IMG/VR virus record: IMGVR_UViG_3300048930_000171
Location: 1 to 51,668 of that record
Reading direction: 5' to 3' (one strand)
DNA length: 51,668 nucleotides
Source of the DNA: a virus
A model generated the notes under the pieces. It ran no database searches, was not told the DNA's origin, and saw nothing but the letters and a program-made list of their open reading frames with translations. Below, in pieces: positions 7,816 to 13,252 of this stretch; the first letter of the stretch is position 1, and each line of letters begins with the position of its first letter. The position numbers were made by a program, and so were the translations under genes.

Positions 7816-8271
7816 CTAGACGTTAGTCAATGCCTGAGACCCCATCACCCAGCGCCCAGTCGGGAGCTTAACACCAATATAAGCAACATCGGTGCCGGAA
7901 TCGGTATAGGTCAGGTCAATATCACCATCAGCCTCAGATGTGGCAACGAAATATTTTTTCGCAACAAGAGCAAGTAACGCGCCATCCGTGCCAATCGCAA
8001 GACCAGTAGAACCGCCGGTGGTCGTGAATGCTGTGCGAGCCGCGCTGCTAAACACACCAATCTCAACGCTTTCCACATAATTAATATCGGCACCATTCGC
8101 ATCCTTAAGCTGGATGGTAATGATACGCACACCCGTACCCGTATCCTCATCACCAACAGTTACAGTCGCATCCACGCACGGGCTAGTCACCTGAATGTCA
8201 TTCGATACCAATCCGTTCTGACTCGTAAGCTGCAACAGGCGGTCTTTAATTGCTATTAATCCAGCAGGCAT
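7816..8271 (-). CDS. Probable capsid decoration or head-fibre protein
   Basis: The product has 151 residues from the ATG at 8271, picked for its AAGGAG ribosome-binding site. The sequence is beta-rich with Ser/Thr/Gly/Asp, for example VTSPCVDATVTVGDEDTGTG and VRIITIQLKDANGADINYVE, and ends TGRWVMGSQALTNV. There are no catalytic motifs. It is the last gene before the strong terminator and stands among packaging genes. The composition fits a surface-exposed virion protein. I do not recognise a named family, so the call is an inference. Confidence 0.5.
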   Translation of the reverse strand: MPAGLIAIKDRLLQLTSQNGLVSNDIQVTSPCVDATVTVGDEDTGTGVRIITIQLKDANGADINYVESVEIGVFSSAARTAFTTTGGSTGLAIGTDGALLALVAKKYFVATSEADGDIDLTYTDSGTDVAYIGVKLPTGRWVMGSQALTNV

Positions 8272-8536
8272 ATCGTCACTCCTTGTTATAAGTTTGCATA
8301 ACATTATCATAAAAAAAACGATGGGGCAAATCTAAACTGGGTAGGGGGGGGTAGGCCGGAACGGAGGCTTGACTGGAAATTGCAAAAATAAAAAAGTGTG
8401 GAGATGGGGTGACCTCCACCGCACCCGCAGCCCCCGCCGCAGGGGGGTGGGGTGTAGGCCGCCAGGCTACTGCCGCCTGCTGCTTAGGCGCGCAGGCGAG
8501 GCAGGTAGCGGCGCTCGTTGCTTAAGCGCACTCGCA
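8272..8536. other. GC-rich intergenic region with strong secondary structure
   Basis: No convincing gene lies between the DUF5664-like gene and the decoration-like gene. The region changes from AT-rich (8310-8330) to very GC-rich runs (GTAGGGGGGGGTAGGCCGG near 8341, a CCCCCGCCGC/GGGGGG run near 8430-8450). GTAGGCCG recurs at about 8351 and 8454. It may be a structured 5' leader for the downstream gene or the relic of an insertion. Confidence 0.45.
8466..8509. other. Long imperfect hairpin
   Basis: GCTAC, TGCC and GCCTGC (8466-8480) pair with GCAGGC, GGCA and GTAGC (8492-8509). This gives a 15-bp stem with two short bulges and an 11-base loop. No T-run follows on either strand, so it is not a standard intrinsic terminator. 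It could be an RNA structure, an RNase processing site or a transcription pause. Confidence 0.5.
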
Positions 8537-8812
8537 TTACCCCTCATCATCAAAGTGCATCATGAATAGCAGGCAGCAAGCAGCGTGTGCTAAGTGCGGC
8601 AAGCCTGACTCACTGTCCAGCCTCTCACCTTTGAGCCGTGCGAATAGATGACGCAAGCACGCGGAAGCATACCGCATAAAGTCGCCATGCTTCCAGTTAT
8701 CCCGCGAATACTTCAGAGTCCCATAGTCAAGCACACGCGCAACCTGCTCAAGCTGTGCAAAGGGCAGATGTGCAAGCCCTAGCTTACCACCATCATTCTT
8801 TTGAAATGTCAT
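8537..8812 (-). CDS. DUF5664-like protein (dATP/dGTP pyrophosphohydrolase-type domain)
   Basis: The product has 91 residues from the ATG at 8812. It has the DUF5664 pattern: LEQVARVLDYGTLKYSRDNWKHGDFMRYASACLRHL, then ESGLPHLAHAACCLLFMMHF. The conserved KY/W, R-H-L and H-A-x-x-C-x-L-F positions are those of small all-alpha NTP-pyrophosphatase-like phage enzymes thought to act on nucleotides. The catalytic activity is inferred from the family. It overlaps the end of the small terminase gene by 20 bases. Two cysteines lie in the final helix. Confidence 0.7.
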   Translation of the reverse strand: MTFQKNDGGKLGLAHLPFAQLEQVARVLDYGTLKYSRDNWKHGDFMRYASACLRHLFARLKGERLDSESGLPHLAHAACCLLFMMHFDDEG

Positions 8813-9242
8813 TGCGTGCCGCAATCATTGCCGCCTTGCGCTCTTTCTTCTCAGCCACACCAACGGCCAGCTTGTCGGCCTCCGCTGTTACGTCCACAGC
8901 CTTCACATCTACCACATCCCCGCGCAATATTGCCCCGTTCATGATAAAGGCAAGACGCCTTGCCGCCTCGCGCAGGTCGGTCACTTCCTCCGGTGCATCC
9001 TCAAACGTCAACGGCGCACGGCCATAACCCCTATCAAGTATGGCATTTGCAGCGGCTACGCGGGCACTTGCCTTCTCTTTGGGGTTTGCCATGATGCCCG
9101 CCAGCGTATTGATTGCGTCAACGGTATGCTTGCGCGCCAGTTCTTTAACGTGGTGAACTTCCTTCGGTCGGCCAAGTGGGTTTGCCACTTTCCCCACCTC
9201 AAACGGCTTACCAATGATTCTTTTTGGCTGTTCCTCTAACAT
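8793..9242 (-). CDS. Terminase small subunit-like DNA-binding protein
   Basis: The product has 149 residues from the ATG at 9242; longer in-frame starts to 9341 cross the likely promoter. The N-terminus has GKPFEVGKVANPLGRPKEV, the F-x-x-G-x-x-x-NPxGRPK signature of DUF5681-type phage proteins that serve as small terminases. It is followed by a helical region (RKHTVDAINTLAGIMANPKE) and SARVAAANAILDRGYGRAP. The C-terminus is charged and helical. It is the first gene of the leftward late block. It recognises phage DNA for packaging in relatives. Confidence 0.7.
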   Translation of the reverse strand: MLEEQPKRIIGKPFEVGKVANPLGRPKEVHHVKELARKHTVDAINTLAGIMANPKEKASARVAAANAILDRGYGRAPLTFEDAPEEVTDLREAARRLAFIMNGAILRGDVVDVKAVDVTAEADKLAVGVAEKKERKAAMIAARNDISKE

Positions 9243-9248
9243 GTTGCA

Positions 9249-9278
9249 AATATATCGCATTTTATTGCGATTGGTCAA
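9249..9278 (-). promoter_or_regulatory. Candidate late promoter for the leftward structural block
   Basis: On the minus strand TTGACC (9278-9273), an 18-base spacer and TATATT (9254-9249) form a strong sigma70 match. The predicted start of transcription falls on or beside the ATG at 9242, so the small terminase mRNA would be leaderless or nearly so. No ribosome-binding site is visible before that ATG, which agrees. Confidence 0.5.
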
Positions 9279-9407
9279 CCCCCCACGTGTAAGTTGCAAA
9301 AACCCCCGCAATACTCCCGTTTCAGATAGACAAAGATTCATTCCACATATAATTCAAGGTTTTACACTGCAAAACACCATACAAAAAGATAATTGTTGTT
9401 TTTCATA

Positions 9408-9427
9408 TGCAACTATCTTGCAACTAT
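9408..9427. repeat. Tandem TGCAACTAT repeat, 11-bp period
   Basis: TGCAACTAT occurs at 9408-9416 and 9419-9427, spaced by one helical turn. The related CAACTATT word appears inverted at about 9466 and 9640 (AATAGTTG). This suggests binding sites for a protein, either a repressor or an origin-binding protein. Confidence 0.5.
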
Positions 9428-9642
9428 TATCCCATTGTTTTGCATGTATATTATGCCAAAAAATAAATAGTTGTTTGTTGTTGTATAGAGCACTAAAAAT
9501 ATTAACCATTATATTTTTCTATAAATAGTTAACACCAAATATACTTCATACAATAATTACAATAATTAGGTTAGCTATATATACTTATGCAATACACATT
9601 GTTTTTACTGGTTTTTTTCTCCCATAGATTATTGTTTTAATA

Positions 9643-9689
9643 GTTGTAAAATGCACCGTGCAATAATACAAAGATTCCCATTTTACAAC
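9643..9689. repeat. 11-bp perfect inverted repeat
   Basis: GTTGTAAAATG (9643-9653) and CATTTTACAAC (9679-9689) are perfect inverted copies separated by 25 bases in the AT-rich region. No T-run follows, so a terminator is unlikely. It fits a pair of operator half-sites or an origin stem. Confidence 0.55.
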
Positions 9690-9727
9690 CACAACAGCTT
9701 AACACTATTTAACAACCATTACAAACT

Positions 9728-9760
9728 TGTAATGTTCCTGTAATGTTCCTGTAATGTTCC
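9728..9760. repeat. Three perfect 11-bp tandem units (TGTAATGTTCC)
   Basis: TGTAATGTTCC is repeated without gaps at 9728-9738, 9739-9749 and 9750-9760. The 11-bp period places each unit on nearly the same face of the helix. It resembles iterons or a tandem operator and lies about 80 bases before the first early gene. Confidence 0.7.
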
Positions 9761-9807
9761 CTATGTTACTGTAGCGTCATAGGGTTAATTAATACCTTAT
9801 GTTAATA

Positions 9808-9835
9808 ACTTGAACATAACTTGAAAGGACTTGAA
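9808..9835 (+). promoter_or_regulatory. Triple ACTTGAA array over the first early gene's ribosome-binding site
   Basis: ACTTGAA occurs at 9808, 9819 and 9829 (spacing 11 and 10). The ribosome-binding AAAGGAC overlaps the third copy, which ends three bases before the ATG at 9839. An almost identical array with the same phasing lies at 15856-15883 before another rightward operon, so the two blocks are probably co-regulated, at DNA or mRNA level. Confidence 0.6.
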
Positions 9836-9838
9836 CAC

Positions 9839-9985
9839 ATGAGAACACTTAGCGAAATAATGCGCGAGCAGATAAACCTGGCTTATCCAGTTGATTGCTT
9901 GGATTCTGGCTTCGATGATATGCAGCCGGAAGAATCCTTCTTCTATGAAACCCCGATGACGTACGAAGAAATGGAGTCGTTTTAA
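9839..9985 (+). CDS. Small acidic early protein
   Basis: A 48-residue ORF begins 3 bases after the triple ACTTGAA array, with AAAGGAC as ribosome-binding site. It is strongly acidic in its second half (SGFDDMQPEESFFYE, then TYEEMESF) and has no recognisable family. As the first gene of the first early block, beside the likely origin, it is a candidate host-takeover or regulatory peptide; small acidic early phage proteins often mimic DNA or bind host enzymes. That role is speculation. Confidence 0.65.
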   Translation: MRTLSEIMREQINLAYPVDCLDSGFDDMQPEESFFYETPMTYEEMESF

Positions 9986-10013
9986 CATGACAAACACAAG
10001 AGGACAACAAACA

Positions 10014-10214
10014 ATGCTAAAATACGTTTCAAACGAATCTTACAACAAACTGGTTGCAGCACTGGAAGCAAGGCAAAAATTACTTGCTAGTCACCGCGCA
10101 GAAAAAGAAACCAGCACCTACAAGTCACTTAACCTTGCTGGCAAGCTGGCAGTAGGTGACAGGCATAAGGCTGAATGGGAAGCGGCTTGTGCTGTAGTTG
10201 AATCTGCAAAATAA
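10014..10214 (+). CDS. Small early protein of unknown function
   Basis: The product has 66 residues from the ATG at 10014, preceded by AGAGGACAAC. An in-frame ATG at 9987 lacks a ribosome-binding site and may be a relic of the duplicated ATGACAAACACAA stretch that also starts the next gene. The protein is helical and charged (ALEARQKLLASHRAEKE, then DRHKAEWEAACAVVESAK). No family is recognised. Confidence 0.6.
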   Translation: MLKYVSNESYNKLVAALEARQKLLASHRAEKETSTYKSLNLAGKLAVGDRHKAEWEAACAVVESAK

Positions 10215-10249
10215 CTAAACTTCAACCACTAATTTTAAGGACAAACAAC

Positions 10250-10582
10250 ATGACAAACACAAAACACACGCCACTACCTTGGAAAATTCACAGCGTAACG
10301 GATAAGCATCATATCCAGATTCGTGCCAAAAAAGCTGGAACTGAATTTGAATGCTCGCCAGCGGTTCTGGGTGGTTGGGATACAAGCGCAGAAGAAAACG
10401 AAGCAAACGCACAATTCATCACCCGCGCATGTAACAGCCATTATGAATTGCTGGAGGCTTTGAGGTTGCTACTGGAAGATTCTTATAATGCAATCGACAA
10501 CAATAACCCTATGCAAATTAGGGAGGCAACGCTTATTCAATCCCGCGCCGCCATAGCCAAAGCAAAGGGGGAAGTATGCTAG
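10250..10582 (+). CDS. HTPxPW-type small phage protein (paralogue 1)
   Basis: The 110-residue product follows the widespread phage pattern: start with KHTPLPWKIH, a beta region, then NEANAQFITRACNSHYELLEAL and a final helix ending AIAKAKGE. A paralogue with the same layout is at 25033-25332. These proteins are common in early accessory regions of phages and have no established function. There is an AAGGAC ribosome-binding site. The last seven bases overlap the next gene. Confidence 0.7.
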   Translation: MTNTKHTPLPWKIHSVTDKHHIQIRAKKAGTEFECSPAVLGGWDTSAEENEANAQFITRACNSHYELLEALRLLLEDSYNAIDNNNPMQIREATLIQSRAAIAKAKGEVC

Positions 10583-10770
10583 AACGCCTCAACACCCCTT
10601 GGCTGGCATTGGTAACACTGGGAGGGTTTATAGCCCTTGGCTGGGCTTCCTATCCTACCCCACGCCTCAACTGCCAGGACTTAGGCCGCTGTAACCTGCA
10701 AACCGGTGAGGTTTACGATATGGAAGCCTTAGAGCAGTCTAAGGCGTTTGCTGAACTTTTTAACCAATAG
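10576..10770 (+). CDS. Small single-span membrane protein
   Basis: The product has 64 residues. A hydrophobic segment at about residues 7-26 (TPWLALVTLGGFIALGWASY) is followed by a polar tail with two cysteines (LNCQDLGRCNLQTG) and an acidic end. It could be a membrane-anchored protein with the C-terminus in the periplasm, where the cysteines could pair. It starts inside the end of the preceding gene (ATGCTAG). No family is recognised. Confidence 0.6.
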   Translation: MLERLNTPWLALVTLGGFIALGWASYPTPRLNCQDLGRCNLQTGEVYDMEALEQSKAFAELFNQ

Positions 10771-10783
10771 AAGGAATAGGAAT

Positions 10784-11014
10784 ATGAAAATACGCTTTGC
10801 AATAAACCAAGTAGGATTAAACGTTGAATACTTCGCGCATGGTGACTGGCGTAGTGCTGGTATGTTTAACCACGATTCTATCAAAAAACATGGTGGAATT
10901 GCCAATCTAAAAACTAAGGCTCTTTATTCGCTGTATCCATCTTGCAACATGCAACAAGAGGTAATGCCAGCGGGCGATTATAGCGAAAACGGCATGACTA
11001 TTACTTGCGTATAA
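10784..11014 (+). CDS. Small early protein of unknown function
   Basis: The product has 76 residues from the ATG at 10784, chosen for the AGGAATAGGAAT site upstream; an in-frame start at 10748 would overlap the previous gene. The sequence is mixed alpha/beta with KIRFAINQVGLNVEYFAHGD and ends GDYSENGMTITCV. No recognised family. Confidence 0.6.
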   Translation: MKIRFAINQVGLNVEYFAHGDWRSAGMFNHDSIKKHGGIANLKTKALYSLYPSCNMQQEVMPAGDYSENGMTITCV

Positions 11015-11048
11015 CAACAACACAAACAACAAAGAAGGAATGAGATTT

Positions 11049-11291
11049 ATGAAAAAACTATATGTAACGATGACCGATAAATTTATGTCTGGCTGGGGTA
11101 AGGCTGAAGGCAAAATAAACAAGTTTGTTGTTGAGTGTGACAACTGGCAGCAAGCTGAAATAATCGAACGCAACGCAAAAAAGCGTAGCGAAATGAAGCA
11201 TATAAACATCAACACGCGCAAGCCTTCAGGGAGCAAATATCTAGTTTCTTTACGCTCTTTTGATGAACTCGGCGCAATTTGGAAGGCATAA
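11049..11291 (+). CDS. Conserved small phage protein (MTDKFMSGWG family)
   Basis: The product has 80 residues from the ATG at 11049 with GAAGGA upstream. The pattern LYVTMTDKFMSGWGKAEGK, NKFVVECDN, AEIIERNAKKRSEMKHI belongs to a small family that occurs in many phages of Gram-negative bacteria. It has no known function. The C-terminus is basic. Confidence 0.7.
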   Translation: MKKLYVTMTDKFMSGWGKAEGKINKFVVECDNWQQAEIIERNAKKRSEMKHININTRKPSGSKYLVSLRSFDELGAIWKA

Positions 11292-11295
11292 GCAT

Positions 11296-11667
11296 ATGAC
11301 AAAATCATTCACACAAGAAAATGCCTTTATCTTAGAGGCAATAGACGCAAGTGGATATAACCAGAATCCTTTAACTGATAGGGAAAAACTGCAATTCTTG
11401 CTTGATACATTCATGGCTGAATATGGCTGGCATGTAAAACAGGTTGGACAATTCAAAGCCTTGCAAAATTGGCTCATGGGGTTACCAAGTGCAATCAATA
11501 TCCCATTTCAAAACTACGATATTTTGCAGATTGCAAAAACGTGGGGATCATTGCCAGAAAACGCCACAGAAAAACAAGAGGATAAACTTTTAGCTAATTA
11601 CTGGGCATTTATGGCAATGCGGATAATCAGCTTGTGGAAGAAACACAATATTAAGGAGGCGGCTTAG
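11296..11667 (+). CDS. Conserved phage protein of unknown function
   Basis: The product has 123 residues from the ATG at 11296. It is rich in helices and aromatic residues (AEYGWHVKQVGQFKALQNWLMGLPSA, then LLANYWAFMAMRIISLW). The pattern of a GWH...F..LQNWL.GLPS segment is familiar from early phage proteins near HTPxPW genes. No catalytic motif. It ends one base before the next gene. Confidence 0.6.
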   Translation: MTKSFTQENAFILEAIDASGYNQNPLTDREKLQFLLDTFMAEYGWHVKQVGQFKALQNWLMGLPSAINIPFQNYDILQIAKTWGSLPENATEKQEDKLLANYWAFMAMRIISLWKKHNIKEAA

Positions 11668-11668
11668 T

Positions 11669-12025
11669 ATGAACGAACCCATAGAAATAAAATCAGGAGA
11701 GCGGTTTATAATCGGCACTAAATCTTATTCAGATACAAATCTGGACACAGTAACCGCGTTAAAAGACATCTTAACCGCTGATTTTGAGCGTATGCACAAA
11801 GAGATAGAAAGCTACGTTGAAAGTAACGAGAACCGCTACAAATCCGGCTATGAATTAATAACCGCTTGGCTTGTGCATAACGGTTATGTAACCCTGCCAG
11901 ACTATCCAAAAGAGTTACACTTTCATTATGAATCGGACATTAAAGAGGCGTTTATTCACAATAATGAATATCAAAAGAAAGACTTTGACGAGGCGTCAGA
12001 GATTATTAGGAGCATAAACCCATGA
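11669..12025 (+). CDS. Hypothetical early protein
   Basis: The product has 118 residues and is charged, with a central helix (LTADFERMHKEIESYVESNENRYK) and a short hydrophobic patch (ELITAWLVHNGYVTLPDYP). No family is recognised. Its ribosome-binding site AAGGAGG lies inside the previous gene. It ends in an ATGA overlap with the next membrane peptide. Confidence 0.6.
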   Translation: MNEPIEIKSGERFIIGTKSYSDTNLDTVTALKDILTADFERMHKEIESYVESNENRYKSGYELITAWLVHNGYVTLPDYPKELHFHYESDIKEAFIHNNEYQKKDFDEASEIIRSINP

Positions 12026-12162
12026 ACCACCACACACGCCGCCACAAACTAGCCACGCGCAACGACACAAGGGATATAATTCTGTATGCCCTGTTCCTTC
12101 TTGCCGTGGTAACTGCAACTTTATTAATCAACAACTGGGTTACTGAAAGGGTAATGTTATGA
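12022..12162 (+). CDS. Small basic single-span membrane peptide
   Basis: A 46-residue ORF begins in an ATGA overlap with the previous gene and ends in another with the next. The basic N-terminus (NHHTRRHKLATRNDTR) is followed by one membrane span (IILYALFLLAVVTATLLI). This suggests insertion with the N-terminus in the cytoplasm. Function unknown. Confidence 0.55.
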   Translation: MNHHTRRHKLATRNDTRDIILYALFLLAVVTATLLINNWVTERVML

Positions 12163-12254
12163 ACGCCATAGACAAACACGCAATTAGCCTACTCGCCTGG
12201 GCTGGCTTGCTCCTTGCCGTGGGGTATTGGTATATCAGAAGGGAATATTTATGA
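12159..12254 (+). CDS. 31-residue membrane peptide
   Basis: This ORF is tied by ATGA overlaps to both neighbours. It consists almost only of one span (AISLLAWAGLLLAVGYWYI) with a basic end (RREYL). It may act with the preceding and following membrane peptides. The unbroken chain of overlapping start and stop codons is the main support. Confidence 0.5.
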   Translation: MNAIDKHAISLLAWAGLLLAVGYWYIRREYL

Positions 12255-12403
12255 TAATTGAACCCACAATATCGGTTTCCCATTGGGGGCTATTCCCTGA
12301 GCCACCCAAGCGGCGCATTACTGACCGTAAGGAGTTGCCGTCTATAATCCATAGGTACAGAAAACCGCAGGACGCCCCTTGTTTTGTGGAGGCAACAGCA
12401 TGA
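12251..12403 (+). CDS. 50-residue early peptide
   Basis: This ORF is coupled by ATGA overlaps on both sides. It is rich in proline and basic residues (FPEPPKRRITDRKELPS, HRYRKPQDAP). No family is recognised. It is likely soluble. Confidence 0.5.
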   Translation: MIIEPTISVSHWGLFPEPPKRRITDRKELPSIIHRYRKPQDAPCFVEATA

Positions 12404-12555
12404 GAAAGCCAACAATCTATGAAGCCTTAGCCGCTAGACTGGAACGGACGCCAACGCACCGCGAGCAGTGCGAGGAAGTGAAACGCATACTGGAAGAAGG
12501 CGCGCGCGAGCGTGCAGAGCAAGGCAAACTTAACCAACAAAGGGGAAGAATATGA
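12400..12555 (+). CDS. 51-residue charged helical peptide
   Basis: This ORF is coupled by ATGA overlaps on both sides. It is helical, with alternating acids and bases (AARLERTPTHREQCEEVKRI, EEGARERAEQGK). No family is recognised. A GGAGG site lies shortly before the ATG. Confidence 0.55.
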   Translation: MRKPTIYEALAARLERTPTHREQCEEVKRILEEGARERAEQGKLNQQRGRI

Positions 12556-12734
12556 GTATTATAAAAGACTTATACCAGGCTGAACTTGAGGCCATAGAAG
12601 CCGAGGCGGAGGAATCCGGCCAGCCGTTAAGTGGAACAGAGGCGGGAAAACTTGCATACAATCGCGCCGTTGACCGCTTTGCGGATATGTGCGATGCAGC
12701 GAAGGATAGGGCAAAAGAAAGGCGGGGGTTATGA
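12552..12734 (+). CDS. 60-residue acidic helical protein
   Basis: This ORF starts in an ATGA overlap with the previous gene and has GGGGAAG before the ATG. It is an acidic helix (YQAELEAIEAEAEESGQ), followed by NRAVDRFADMCDAAKDRAK. No family is recognised. It ends in an ATGA overlap with the next gene. Confidence 0.6.
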   Translation: MSIIKDLYQAELEAIEAEAEESGQPLSGTEAGKLAYNRAVDRFADMCDAAKDRAKERRGL

Positions 12735-12883
12735 AATTCATAGCACGCTACATGCACCGGCGTCACGAACAGCCTGAATATTTCCGCACCATATACGCGG
12801 ATAGCATAAACGAGGCAATCAACACAGCCACACGATACACCCGCAAGGGGTATATTATGACCGGATGCAAGGGGGAATATTAA
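12731..12883 (+). CDS. 50-residue basic early peptide
   Basis: This ORF is coupled by ATGA overlap to the previous gene, with a GGCGGGGG run before the ATG. It is basic and aromatic (FIARYMHRRHEQPEYFRTIY) and ends GYIMTGCKGEY. The ASINEAINTATRY-type segment resembles small phage proteins with an amphipathic helix. Function unknown. Confidence 0.5.
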   Translation: MKFIARYMHRRHEQPEYFRTIYADSINEAINTATRYTRKGYIMTGCKGEY

Positions 12884-12884
12884 T

Positions 12885-13016
12885 ATGATAAAGGCTATTC
12901 AATGGCACGCGCTCGCCTTCTTTGTAATGGTATCTGTGGCAATACCGCTGATATTGACCGGCATTGCCTATGCGCTCGCGGTTCTGGCAACATGGCTATT
13001 TGGTGGAGGGTATTAA
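12885..13016 (+). CDS. 43-residue two-span membrane peptide
   Basis: The ORF starts one base after the previous stop, with GGGGG upstream. Nearly all of it is hydrophobic (ALAFFVMVSVAIPLILTGIA, then ALAVLATWLFGGGY). One long or two short spans are possible. It is a candidate holin-like or superinfection-related peptide, but there is no direct evidence for either role. Confidence 0.5.
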   Translation: MIKAIQWHALAFFVMVSVAIPLILTGIAYALAVLATWLFGGGY

Positions 13017-13017
13017 T

Positions 13018-13236
13018 ATGAACGTAGGCGACCAATGGCTTCCGCCTTTTGAACTAAGCGCAAAGAACTTATATGGAACGGTGCGATACTTCCCGATGTG
13101 CGACCTGTCACGGGCAATTTGCATGGTAAGGGGCAGGAACAACAAGACACTTCTGCTTGAGCATATCAACGCGCTAAGTGCGGCTGGCTTCAAATTCCGC
13201 ATTACCGACTGGAACGGGGCAGTAGAAATCCTGTAA
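13018..13236 (+). CDS. Small protein closing the first early block
   Basis: The product has 72 residues from the ATG at 13018 with GGAGG upstream. Sequence includes DQWLPPFELSAKNLYGTVRY and a C-terminal LEHINALSAAGFKFRITDWNG. No family is recognised. It faces the primase gene end-to-end with only 16 bases between the stops. Confidence 0.6.
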   Translation: MNVGDQWLPPFELSAKNLYGTVRYFPMCDLSRAICMVRGRNNKTLLLEHINALSAAGFKFRITDWNGAVEIL

Positions 13237-13252
13237 GTTGGAACGTGGGCAT

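Larger units (their letters stand above)
9342..9838. promoter_or_regulatory. AT-rich regulatory region, candidate replication origin
   Basis: About 500 bases without a gene separate the leftward late block from the first rightward early block. The stretch is far richer in A and T than the rest of the genome and holds several repeat sets listed separately: tandem TGCAACTAT, an 11-bp inverted repeat, three 11-bp TGTAATGTTCC units and three ACTTGAA units. AATAGTTG/CAACTATT recurs on both strands. No DnaA box of standard form is seen. This is the most likely place for an origin and for divergent control of early and late genes. Confidence 0.55.

Noticed and set aside
8369-8569. 66-codon rightward frame in the GC-rich gap
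   Set aside because: It is against the operon direction, has an arginine-rich composition typical of chance frames in GC-rich DNA and no ribosome-binding site.
10907-11308. 133-codon leftward frame within the first early block
   Set aside because: It is antisense to two well-supported rightward genes with ribosome-binding sites.
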